The notes beneath the pieces are model-generated. The model had not been told where the DNA came from. It was given only the letters and a program-made list of their open reading frames with translations, and did no database searches. Shown here piece by piece: positions 27,397-35,044 of a DNA stretch of 64,000 bases. The position numbers were made by a program, and so were the translations under genes. The stretch lies in contig CAWELJ010000003.1 in assembly GCA_963809825.1 (NCBI GenBank), positions 62,001 through 126,000 of the forward strand, given 5' to 3'. This DNA comes from Bog-473 sp963809825 (GTDB taxonomy: Bacteria; Actinomycetota; Acidimicrobiia; Acidimicrobiales; RAAP-2). The stretch's first letter is position 1. Each line of letters starts with the position of its first letter.

Positions 27397-28280
27397 GTGG
27401 CGGACGCGGCGAAGCGCAGCGTGAAGGGCGCCTGGTAGCCGCTCGGCAGCGTCACCGCGGTCCCGTCGACAGTGGCCGCGAAGACCGCCGGCGCCCCGGC
27501 GATCACGGTCACCGGGCCGGTGGCGGCGATGGTGTGGGACTGGCCCGAGAACAAGGTGCCGGTGAAGAGGACCGAGCCCGTCGCGGTGTCCGTCGCATCG
27601 ATCCAGCACTCCGCGCCGGTGGCGGAGAGGGACAGCGCGTAGCTCGTCGAGGCCACGTTGTACGTGGCCTCGTGTGCGGTGGCGGCCGTGGGCGCCGAGA
27701 CGGTGAGCGGCGCGGTCGACGTGGTCGTCGCGGTGCGGCTGGTGTGATGCGGGTGCGTCGTCGCGGTGGTCGATGGCTTGGGATGGTGGCCCGGGGAATT
27801 CGAGTGGATCCCCGTGACGACGAGGACGACGATGAGCACGGTCACGGCGCCGATCGCCGCCAGCGGCCCGCCGATGCGGCGGGGCCGGTGGTTGATGGCG
27901 TGCATGACCCGGTCATCGGAGCCGGTCAAGAACGACGACGACGCCGCCGCCGACTCGGCCCCGGCGTCGTCGAAGGCCACGGGCTCGGAGGGGTTCGGCA
28001 CCGGGGGTGGGGGGGCGGGCGGGACCACCACCTTGCCGGGCTCGGTGAGGCGCACCGTCGACGAACCCGAGACGCGGAAGGCGGTGGCCGGGAAGGGCGC
28101 CTCGCCGTTGCCGTCCTCCCGGCGGCCGGCCGGCGTGTGGGCCCGGATCTCCTCCAGCGTGTGCAGCTGGCGGTGGTAGCCCTCTACGGAGTGCACGTCG
28201 TCGTGGGAGCGGCGGCGGAAGACCACGAACGCGACGACACCGGCGATGACCACGACACCGATGACCACGCCTATCAGCAC
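27393..28280 (-). CDS. Membrane protein with RodZ-C-like (DUF4115) domain
   Basis: 295 residues with a membrane helix at the extreme N-terminus (IGVVIGVVVIAGVVAFVVF), a proline-rich cytoplasmic linker, a second helix (about 139-159) and a Thr/His-rich spacer. The C-terminal beta domain resembles the extracellular domain of RodZ: SLSATGAECWIDATDT, VLFTGTLFSGQSHTI and VNG-like VDGTAVTLPSG. Classical RodZ has an N-terminal helix-turn-helix that binds MreB; this protein lacks it and has an extra membrane helix instead. A cell-envelope role is likely; partner unknown. Confidence 0.65.
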   Translation of the reverse strand: MLIGVVIGVVVIAGVVAFVVFRRRSHDDVHSVEGYHRQLHTLEEIRAHTPAGRREDGNGEAPFPATAFRVSGSSTVRLTEPGKVVVPPAPPPPVPNPSEPVAFDDAGAESAAASSSFLTGSDDRVMHAINHRPRRIGGPLAAIGAVTVLIVVLVVTGIHSNSPGHHPKPSTTATTHPHHTSRTATTTSTAPLTVSAPTAATAHEATYNVASTSYALSLSATGAECWIDATDTATGSVLFTGTLFSGQSHTIAATGPVTVIAGAPAVFAATVDGTAVTLPSGYQAPFTLRFAASAT

Positions 28281-28362
28281 CGCCCCATATTCAACAGGAT
28301 CTGTGGGGCGCGGCGTGCCGCGCCTCCCCGGGGCGCTCGTCGGGTGCCGGGCGCCGGGGCCG

Positions 28363-28908
28363 TCAGCCGGCCAGGCGGGGCCGGATGTCGTCGGGAATAT
28401 CGCCGCGCTGCGGGTTGGCCCGGTCCCGCTGCGAGAGGATGGGGTCGTCGATCCCCCAGTCCGCGCCCACCAGGGGGTCGTCCCAGGCCAGGCCGAGCTC
28501 GTCCGAGGCGTCGTAGTAGTTGTCGACCAGGTAGGTCAGCAGGATGTCGGTGTGGGCGGCGAACCCGTGCGCCACCCCGGGTGGGATGTAGATCCCCTGG
28601 TCGACGTCCCCGTCGAGCTCGATCACCTCGGTCGCTCCGTCCGTCGCCGACCCCAGGCGCAGGTCGTGGAGCACCACGCGGGCCCGGCCCCGCAGGGCGT
28701 ACCAGTAGTCGGCCTGGTGCAGGTGGAAGTGCAGGCCGACCAGCGCACCGGCCTGCTTCTCGGAGCGGTTGCCCTGCACCATCTCGCGGCCCCGGGGGAA
28801 CCAGCTGCGCCGGTAGGTCTCGACGAAGCGTCCTCGCTCGTCGCCGTGCACGTCGGGGCGGACGAGCACGACGTCGTCGATCACGGAAGAGGGAATCAGC
28901 TCTGGCAT
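28363..28908 (-). CDS. dTDP-4-dehydrorhamnose 3,5-epimerase family protein
   Basis: A 181-residue cupin of the RmlC family. DVHGDERGRFVETYRRSWF is the family start, ALVGLHFHLHQADYWYALRG contains the catalytic histidine in the place of the usual LRGLHxQ, and YIPPGVAHGFAAHTD is the second cupin motif. The HxH variation and lack of rmlA, rmlB or rmlD nearby mean the sugar nucleotide it acts on is uncertain. It is 28 bases downstream of the flavin reductase gene on the same strand. Confidence 0.82.
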   Translation of the reverse strand: MPELIPSSVIDDVVLVRPDVHGDERGRFVETYRRSWFPRGREMVQGNRSEKQAGALVGLHFHLHQADYWYALRGRARVVLHDLRLGSATDGATEVIELDGDVDQGIYIPPGVAHGFAAHTDILLTYLVDNYYDASDELGLAWDDPLVGADWGIDDPILSQRDRANPQRGDIPDDIRPRLAG

Positions 28909-28936
28909 CGGCGGGGAACGGTAGCGGCTGGGCCGG

Positions 28937-29413
28937 TCAGGGAGCGAAACGGCCGAACCCCGACCGGTAGAACAGCAGCGGGCCGCCCTCCCCGATGGCG
29001 GTGGCCAGTACGTGGCCGGTCACCAGCTCGTGGTCGCCACCGTCGAAGATGTCGCCCAGCCGGCACTCGACCACGGCCAGTGAGCCGGCGATCACCGGCG
29101 ACCCCGTGAGCCCGGGCGACCACTCGACCCCCTCGAACTTCTCGCCCCCCGAGACGGCGAAGGACCGGCACAACGCCTCCTGATGCTCCTCGAGGATGTT
29201 CACGCAGAACGCTCCCGCCTTGGCGATGCGGGGCCAGCTGGTGGAGCTGCGGGCGGGGGCCAGGATGACCATTGGGGGGTCGAGGGACAGCGCGGCGAAC
29301 GACTGGCAGGTGAAGCCGACGGGCTCGCCGTCCTCGAGCGCGGTGACGATCGTGATGCCGGTCGCGAAGTGGCCGAGTACCTCGCGGAACCGGGCCTGGT
29401 CGAGGCCCGACAC
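28937..29413 (-). CDS. Flavin reductase domain protein
   Basis: A 158-residue FMN-binding split-barrel protein of the NADH:flavin reductase type that supplies reduced flavin to two-component monooxygenases. FREVLGHFATGITIVTA is the N-terminal signature, GFTCQSFAALSLDPPMVI the flavin-binding strand and CRLGDIFDGGDHELVTGHV the conserved GDHxI-like motif. No monooxygenase large subunit is next to it. ATG 29413 is seven bases after the stop of the metallo-hydrolase gene. Confidence 0.88.
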   Translation of the reverse strand: MSGLDQARFREVLGHFATGITIVTALEDGEPVGFTCQSFAALSLDPPMVILAPARSSTSWPRIAKAGAFCVNILEEHQEALCRSFAVSGGEKFEGVEWSPGLTGSPVIAGSLAVVECRLGDIFDGGDHELVTGHVLATAIGEGGPLLFYRSGFGRFAP

Positions 29414-29420
29414 GTACGCG

Positions 29421-30275
29421 TTACGCCTTGCCGAGGTCGATCGACTGCGACTCGTGGGCCGAGGAGATGTCCTCGACGCGCTTGGCTTCGGGCAGGCGGC
29501 GCGCCTGGTTCAGGATGCGGTCGAGCTCGCGGTCGGTGTGCGACGGGTCGTGGTGCGACAGCAGCAGCCGCTTGACACCCGACTCGGCCGCCACGTGCAC
29601 CGCGTAGGCCGCGGTCGAGTGCCCCCAGTCCGCCTTCACCGAGAACTCGTCGTCGGTGTACTGGCCGTCGTGGATGAGCAGGTCCACCCCCTGGCACAGC
29701 TCGAGCACGGCCTCGGGCACGGCCCGGCGGTCGAGCGGCGCCTGGTGGTCCGACATGTAGGCCACGGAGCGCCCCTCGGCCTCGATCCGGAAGCCCAAGG
29801 TCACCCCGCTGTGGGGGATGGGCCGCGCCATCACCTTGGCGGAGCCGATGGAGAAGTCCTCCGCGCCCACGTCGACGGTGACGAGCTCGCCCCGGAACTG
29901 CTCCATGTGGATCGGGAACACGGGCGGCTGCACGGCGGCGTGGAGCGCGTCCTTGAGGCTGCCCTTGGGCTGGGCCGGCCCGTAGACGGTCAGGCTCGCA
30001 CCGGGGTCGTGCAGCGGGCTGAAGAACGGGATCCCGAGAATGTGGTCGAAGTGCAGGTGGGTCAGGAGCGCGGTGGCGCGCATCGGGGTGCCCAGCGCGC
30101 GCACCTCCCGTTGGAGGACGTCGCCCAGCGCCCGCAGGCCGGTGCCCAGGTCGACGATGAGCGGCTCGTCCCCCTCAACGTCGATGACGAGACACGAGGT
30201 GTTCCCGCCGTAGCGCCGATAGCGATCCCCCGAGCACGGGCAGGACCCGCGCACCCCGTAGAACGTGACGTTCAT
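29421..30275 (-). CDS. MBL-fold metallo-hydrolase
   Basis: 284 residues from ATG 30275, a metallo-beta-lactamase-fold protein. FYGVRGSCPCSGDRYRRYGGN is the start of a subgroup often found fused to or near signalling domains; ATALLTHLHFDHILGIPFF is the HxHxDH metal site, followed by AYMSDHQAP and LLLSHHDPSHTD. The likely activity is phosphodiester hydrolysis, by family resemblance only. It is divergent from the epoxide hydrolase-like gene (43 bases between) and heads a run of same-strand genes to 27393. Confidence 0.82.
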   Translation of the reverse strand: MNVTFYGVRGSCPCSGDRYRRYGGNTSCLVIDVEGDEPLIVDLGTGLRALGDVLQREVRALGTPMRATALLTHLHFDHILGIPFFSPLHDPGASLTVYGPAQPKGSLKDALHAAVQPPVFPIHMEQFRGELVTVDVGAEDFSIGSAKVMARPIPHSGVTLGFRIEAEGRSVAYMSDHQAPLDRRAVPEAVLELCQGVDLLIHDGQYTDDEFSVKADWGHSTAAYAVHVAAESGVKRLLLSHHDPSHTDRELDRILNQARRLPEAKRVEDISSAHESQSIDLGKA

Positions 30276-30318
30276 CGACGCGACGTTACTCCGCAGGAAG
30301 GGGGTACGTTCTGCCACC

Positions 30319-31188
30319 ATGGAACAGCGGACCATCGAGGCGAACGGGCTGGACGTCGTCTACTTCACCGAGGGCCCCGAGGACGGGCCGCTCGCCCTGT
30401 GCCTGCACGGGTTCCCCGACACCGCTCACACGTGGCGCCACCTGCTCCCCGAGCTGGCAGCGGCGGGCTTCCGGGCCGTGGCACCCTTCGCGCGCGGCTA
30501 CGCCCCGACCCAGGTCCCCGCGGACGGGCGCTACCAGATCGGGGCTCTGGTGCGCGACGCCAACGCGCTGCACGAGGCGCTCGGGGCCGGCGACGACGCG
30601 GTCATCGTCGGGCACGACTGGGGGGCACTGGCCGCCTACGGTGCCGTCGCGCACCAACCGGACCGTTGGCGGCGCGCCGTCACCGCCGCGGTCCCGCCGA
30701 CGGGGGCCATCGGCCTGTCACTGCTCACCTACGCGCAGCTGCAGCGCAGCTGGTACATGTTCTTCTTCCTCTCGCCCCTGGCCGAGGTCGCCGTACCGCT
30801 CGACGACTACGCGTTCGTGGACCACCTCTGGCGCGACTGGTCGCCCGGCTACGACGGGGCATGGGACGTGGCGCGCGTCAAGGAGTCCATCGGTGACCCG
30901 GAGCGCCTCGGCGCCGCCATCGGCACCTACCGTGCCCTCTACGACGCCTCACTGCAGGTGCCCGATCTGGCGGAGGAACAGTCCGCCTCGCTGCTGCCGA
31001 CACCGAAGCCGACGCTCTACCTCCACGGCCGCGACGACGGCTGCATGCTGCTGACATCGATCGGATCACCGCTCGATTTCATGGCCGAGGGCTCCGAGAT
31101 GGAGATCGTGGACGGTGCCGGACACTTCTTGCACCTCGAGCGGCCCGACGTCGTGAACGCGCGCATCGTCGGGTTCCTGACCGCCTAG
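30319..31188 (+). CDS. Alpha/beta hydrolase, epoxide hydrolase-like
   Basis: 289 residues. LCLHGFPDTAHTWRHLLPEL has the HGFP oxyanion-hole motif, VIVGHDWGALAAYG the aspartate nucleophile, LYLHGRDDGCM the acidic residue and VDGAGHFLHLERPD the histidine. The cap region contains YMFFFL, as in soluble epoxide hydrolases. ATG 30319 was chosen because the upstream residues overlap the divergent gene. Its stop overlaps the mutY stop by four bases. Confidence 0.85.
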   Translation: MEQRTIEANGLDVVYFTEGPEDGPLALCLHGFPDTAHTWRHLLPELAAAGFRAVAPFARGYAPTQVPADGRYQIGALVRDANALHEALGAGDDAVIVGHDWGALAAYGAVAHQPDRWRRAVTAAVPPTGAIGLSLLTYAQLQRSWYMFFFLSPLAEVAVPLDDYAFVDHLWRDWSPGYDGAWDVARVKESIGDPERLGAAIGTYRALYDASLQVPDLAEEQSASLLPTPKPTLYLHGRDDGCMLLTSIGSPLDFMAEGSEMEIVDGAGHFLHLERPDVVNARIVGFLTA

Positions 31189-32033
31189 CGCAGCCGGAGG
31201 ACGGGATCGGCCCCGCCGGACCACCGTGCGAACCCCTCGTCCACCAGCGCCGCCGCGATGCGCTCGGACCGCGCCCGGTCCCGGGGCCACCCGCAGGCGT
31301 CCGCCAGGGCCGACCCCGTCACGCCACCACGCCGCAGCTCGTCGAGCAGGCGCCCTCTCCCCTGGCGGTCCGAACCCGGGAAGGCGCCCTGGGGGCGCGC
31401 CGCGGGGCTCGACCGCCACGGGTCGGCCGCGCCGGCCGGCGCACGGCGCCACACGCACTGCCGTCGCAGCGGGCAGCGCGCGCAGTCGGGCCGGGATCCC
31501 GTGCACACCGTGGCCCCGAGGTCGAACATCGTCTGGTTGAACTCCCACGACAGGCCGGCGGGGACGAGCCGGTCCCCGAGCCGCGTCGCAGCCGCCAGCG
31601 CGAGTGGTGCGCCCCTGACGCAGCGGGCCAGGACTCGCACCGCGTTGGTGTCGACCGCTGCCACGTCCTCCCCGAAGGCGAACGAACGCACGGCGCGCGC
31701 CGTGTAGGGGCCGACACCGGCCAGGGCGCGCAGGTCGGCGTCATCGCTGGGCAGGGCACCGCCATGGTCGGCGACGACGGTGCGCGCCGTCCGGTGCAGG
31801 TTGAGCGCCCGACGGTTGTACCCGAGACCCGACCACAGCCGCACGACCTCCGCCGGGCGGGCCGCGGCGCAGGCCGCGGGGCTGGCGAACGCGGTGACGA
31901 AGCGCTCGTAGTGCGGCACGACGCGGTCCACCTGCGTCTGCTGGAGCATCACCTCGGAGACGAGGATCCGCCAGGGGTCCCGCGTGCGGCGCCAGGGCAG
32001 GTCCCGGCGGTGCCCGGCCCCCCACTCCAGCAG
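31185..32033 (-). CDS. mutY: A/G-specific adenine glycosylase MutY, no canonical start codon
   Basis: Removes adenine paired with 8-oxoguanine. The DPWRILVSEVMLQQTQVDRV block with catalytic glutamate, the helix-hairpin-helix LRALAGVGPYTARAV with catalytic aspartate in VAAVDTNAVRV, and four cluster cysteines in CTGSRPDCARCPLRRQC are all visible. The usual C-terminal MutT-like domain is replaced by a short helical tail. Family similarity reaches upstream to LLEWGAGHRRDLPWR, but this frame has no ATG, GTG or TTG between the in-frame stop at 32145 and the GTG at 31952, which lies inside the catalytic motif. I place the start at CTG 32033 only as a marker. A sequence error or a rare start codon is possible. 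Confidence 0.88.
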   Translation of the reverse strand: MLEWGAGHRRDLPWRRTRDPWRILVSEVMLQQTQVDRVVPHYERFVTAFASPAACAAARPAEVVRLWSGLGYNRRALNLHRTARTVVADHGGALPSDDADLRALAGVGPYTARAVRSFAFGEDVAAVDTNAVRVLARCVRGAPLALAAATRLGDRLVPAGLSWEFNQTMFDLGATVCTGSRPDCARCPLRRQCVWRRAPAGAADPWRSSPAARPQGAFPGSDRQGRGRLLDELRRGGVTGSALADACGWPRDRARSERIAAALVDEGFARWSGGADPVLRLR

Positions 32034-32079
32034 GCGGCGCCGGAAGCGTCCGACCCGCGCCGCCGGAAGCGACCCGGCG

Positions 32080-32592
32080 TCAGTCCCAGACGTCGTCGCC
32101 GTAGGGTCGCCGGCGTGCCGGCGCGTGGGCGGCCTTCCAGACCATCAGCTTGCGGCGGAAGTAGCAGACCTCCTCGCCGCGCTGGTTGAAGGCCTTGGTC
32201 TCGACCGTCACGATCCCCCGGTCGTCCTTGGACTTCGACGGCGTGGCGTCGAGCACCCGCGTCTCGGCGTAGATGGTGTCGCCGTGGAAGGTGGGAGAAC
32301 GGTGCAGGAGTGACTCGACCTCGAGGTTGGCGATGCACGAGCCGCTGACGTCCGGCACGCTCATGCCGAGGGCGAGGGAGTAGACCAGGTTGCCCACCAC
32401 GACGTTCTTCCCCTGCACCGTCTCGTTCTCCGCGAACCAGGTGTTGGTGTGCAGCGGGTGGTGGTTCATCGTGATCATGCAGAACAGATGGTCGTCGTAC
32501 TCGGTCACCGTCTTGCCCGGCCAGTGCCGGTAGATGTCGCCGGGGACGAAGTCCTCGAGATAGCGGCCGAAGGGCCGGTCGTGGACCGTCAC
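32080..32592 (-). CDS. MaoC-like hotdog dehydratase
   Basis: 170 residues with a hotdog fold, hydrating enoyl-CoA-type thioesters. FCMITMNHHPLHTNTWFAE contains the Asp/His-type active-site region of MaoC proteins (N-x-H-P-x-H), followed by VVGNLVYSLALGMSV and SPTFHGDTIYAETRVL. GTG 32592 follows GGGGGAG and overlaps the stop of the preceding gene by four bases. A role as mesaconyl-CoA hydratase in the ethylmalonyl-CoA pathway is conceivable because mcd and a malyl-CoA-type lyase are 3-5 kb away, but that enzyme is usually larger; this stays inference. Confidence 0.85.
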   Translation of the reverse strand: MTVHDRPFGRYLEDFVPGDIYRHWPGKTVTEYDDHLFCMITMNHHPLHTNTWFAENETVQGKNVVVGNLVYSLALGMSVPDVSGSCIANLEVESLLHRSPTFHGDTIYAETRVLDATPSKSKDDRGIVTVETKAFNQRGEEVCYFRRKLMVWKAAHAPARRRPYGDDVWD

Positions 32593-33026
32593 TCCCCCGC
32601 CTGTTGGGGCCGGGGGCGGGTGGTGAACCCGAGCGACGCGCCCGGGAGTGCCTCGCCGTCGATCGTCAACCGCCAGGCGAAGCGGGTACCCGGCTCGAGC
32701 GGAATGGGGCCCAGGTTCACGGCGAGGGCCACGTCGATGGGAGAGCCTTCGGGGATCCCCTGGGGCTGGCTCACCGTGAACTCGCCCCGCACCTCGACCG
32801 GCTGGGTCCCCTCCGCCGTCTCCATCATGACGGGCCGGCCGTCGGCGTCCTCGAGGAAGAGCTCCCAGTGGTGCGCCGTCTCCGTCTCGTGCCAGTCCAC
32901 GTCGATCTTCAGCGCAACGGCCGAGGGCACCGGGTCGGGGCCCGTCATGCTCCATCCTCCCCCCAGTATGTAGAGCTTGCCGTCGGACACCTGGGCCGCG
33001 TCGCAGAGCAACATCGTCACTTTCAC
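32589..33026 (-). CDS. Conserved DUF6941-like protein
   Basis: 145 residues from GTG 33026. The start KVTMLLCDAAQVSDGKLYIL followed by GGGWSMTGP matches a small beta-sandwich family common in actinobacteria that I know only as uncharacterised (DUF6941 type). Later blocks are WHETETAHHWELFLEDADGR and IPLEPGTRFAWRLTIDG. It is translationally coupled to the MaoC gene. The first 45 bases upstream separate it from the divergent membrane protein gene. Confidence 0.7.
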   Translation of the reverse strand: MKVTMLLCDAAQVSDGKLYILGGGWSMTGPDPVPSAVALKIDVDWHETETAHHWELFLEDADGRPVMMETAEGTQPVEVRGEFTVSQPQGIPEGSPIDVALAVNLGPIPLEPGTRFAWRLTIDGEALPGASLGFTTRPRPQQAGE

Positions 33027-33071
33027 GGGAAGGGAGGTTATCGGGCCGCCAAGGTGGGCCGATAAGGGGGC

Positions 33072-34355
33072 ATGGAGCGGATCGCGGCATGGGCAGAGGA
33101 GCGGAGCGCGCCCGTGGCCGCCACCGTGGCCGTCCTCGTCGGCGTCATGGCCTACAGCCTGCTCGGCCGCCACCTCGTGCACACCTCCGGCGTCGGCCTC
33201 GCCGCGCCGGGCGACCTGCTGAGCATGGCCAACAGCTCCTGGGCCATCTTCCACGGCCAGTTCGACCACATCTACGTGCGCCACCAGGCGCTGACGTCGC
33301 CGCCCGCGTTCGAGCTGCTGCTGGTCCCCGTCGTCGGCCTCGGGCAGCTGGTGGGTCTCTCGCCCCACCTGACGGCTCGGGGTGAGCCCCTCAGCATGTG
33401 GCTCCTCCTGGGGCCCGCCGCGGTCCTGATCGGGTCGACGCCCCTGTTCGCACTCGATGCGGTGGCGCGCCACTGGCGCCTCACCGACCGGGCCCGCCTC
33501 GCACTCGCCCTCGCCGGCGGGCTCGGCGTCGCCAACGTCGTCGGGGGCTGGGGTCATCCCGAGGACTGCGTCGCGCTGGCGCTCGTCGTGTGGGCGGCGC
33601 TGGCCCTCGAGCGCGGTGGTCTCGACGCCGCGCCACGGGCCGCGCTCCTGCTCGGGGTCGGCATCGCCTTCCAACCGCTCGCCCTTCTTGGCGTCGCGCC
33701 GGTGCTGGCCCGCGTCGGCTGGCGTGCCGCGGCGCGCCTGTCCTGGCGCCTCGTCGTCCCGAGCGCCGTCGTCCTCCTCGCCCCGCTCGTGGCGGAACCC
33801 CACCGCACGCTCTTCGTGCTGCTACGCCAGCCCGTCGAGACGCGCTACAACTCGCTCACCCCGCTGACCCGCTTCGCGCCCGTCATCGCGCCCGGGCTCC
33901 ACGGCGGTGGCCCCACCCGCTTGCTCGCCACCGTGCTCGGGGCCGCCCTCGCCGTGTACGTGTGCCATCGCCGTCACGACCTCGACCGCGTGCTCGCCAT
34001 GGCCGCCGTCGCGTTCTTCCTGCGCGTCCTGTTCGAGACGGAGTTGAACTGGTACTACCTCTGGCCCGTCCCGGCGCTATGCCTGCTGCTCTCGGTGCGC
34101 CGCAGCCCCTTCCGGTTCGGCCTCTGCACCGCCGCGCTGGTCGTGAGCATGCTGCTCGGCGACCGCCGGGTGCACGACATCGTGCTGTGGTGGCCCGCCC
34201 TGATGGCCTCGCTCGTGGTCATGCTGGCGTCCATCGGGCCGTCGCCCCGCCGGTGGACCGCCCTGGTCGTCGGCCGCCGGGTGCGGCCGGACCTCGCCGG
34301 ACCCGTAGAGTGCGAGGCCATGGTGCCGGTCGCAGCAGGGCTTCGTCGTGAGTGA
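33072..34355 (+). CDS. Polytopic membrane protein, glycosyltransferase-C-like
   Basis: 427 residues with about nine to ten membrane helices, for example APVAATVAVLVGVMAYSLL, MWLLLGPAAVLIGSTPLFAL and AMAAVAFFLRVLFETELNWY. The first loop after helix 1 holds charged residues, and the general design (many helices, WGHPEDCVALALVVWAAL in the middle) resembles polyprenol-phosphate-sugar mannosyltransferases (GT-C, DUF2029-like). No diagnostic DxD/ExD motif could be fixed with certainty. The stop overlaps the next methyltransferase gene by 8 bases. Confidence 0.65.
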   Translation: MERIAAWAEERSAPVAATVAVLVGVMAYSLLGRHLVHTSGVGLAAPGDLLSMANSSWAIFHGQFDHIYVRHQALTSPPAFELLLVPVVGLGQLVGLSPHLTARGEPLSMWLLLGPAAVLIGSTPLFALDAVARHWRLTDRARLALALAGGLGVANVVGGWGHPEDCVALALVVWAALALERGGLDAAPRAALLLGVGIAFQPLALLGVAPVLARVGWRAAARLSWRLVVPSAVVLLAPLVAEPHRTLFVLLRQPVETRYNSLTPLTRFAPVIAPGLHGGGPTRLLATVLGAALAVYVCHRRHDLDRVLAMAAVAFFLRVLFETELNWYYLWPVPALCLLLSVRRSPFRFGLCTAALVVSMLLGDRRVHDIVLWWPALMASLVVMLASIGPSPRRWTALVVGRRVRPDLAGPVECEAMVPVAAGLRRE

Positions 34356-34992
34356 GCTGATCGGGCTGCGCGACGACGTCTACCGCCGCCCCCTCGCCAC
34401 GGCGCTCGAACGGCTGGGTCTCGAGGCCGGATGGCGTTGCGTCGACGTCGGCGCGGGCGGCGGCGACGTGTCGGTGGCCCTGGCCGAGATGGTCGGGCGT
34501 GACGGTCGCGTTTACGCCGTCGACAGCGACCCGCTGGCCCGCGACGAAGTTGCCCGCGCCGCCGCCGCGTACGCACAGGTGATCGCGCTGACACAGGCCG
34601 GCGAGGACCTCTCGCTGCCCGAGGAGGTCGACCTCGCGTTCTGCCGCTTCCTGCTCCTGCACGTGCTCGAGCCCATCGCGGTCGTGCGCATGATGGCCGG
34701 CGCGGTCCGCCCCGGCGGCTGGGTCGTGGTCCAGGAGCCGATCACGTCGGCCGGGCGCATCGGCGGCTCGCCCCTCTCCATGCCCGATGCGCGCCATCCC
34801 GACGTCGGCGCGCTGCTGCCTGCGCTCGTGCGCGACGCCGGGCTCGAGGTGGTCGACGCCTGGGCCGAGGCGCCGGCCGGCGTCGGTGACGGGCCCGTGG
34901 CGCGGTACCTCGAGTCGCTCACGGGGGTTGACCCGCAGGACGAACCGGTCGTCCTGCCGCCCCTCGTGACGGTCGTCGGCCGCCGGGCCTGA
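34348..34992 (+). CDS. Class I SAM-dependent methyltransferase
   Basis: 214 residues. The SAM-binding motif I is CVDVGAGGGDVSVALAEMVG, acidic motif II is VYAVDSDPLARDE, and LAFCRFLLLHV with GGWVVVQEP are the later Rossmann strands. Start GTG 34348 lies inside the end of the membrane protein gene. The methyl acceptor is unknown; coupling to a glycosyltransferase-like protein might point to a cell-envelope substrate, but this is weak. Confidence 0.85.
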   Translation: MSELIGLRDDVYRRPLATALERLGLEAGWRCVDVGAGGGDVSVALAEMVGRDGRVYAVDSDPLARDEVARAAAAYAQVIALTQAGEDLSLPEEVDLAFCRFLLLHVLEPIAVVRMMAGAVRPGGWVVVQEPITSAGRIGGSPLSMPDARHPDVGALLPALVRDAGLEVVDAWAEAPAGVGDGPVARYLESLTGVDPQDEPVVLPPLVTVVGRRA

Positions 34993-35044
34993 GCGGCGTC
35001 TCCCCGCGGAGGCGCCCCGGCACGAGCCATTAGGGTCGCTCCCC

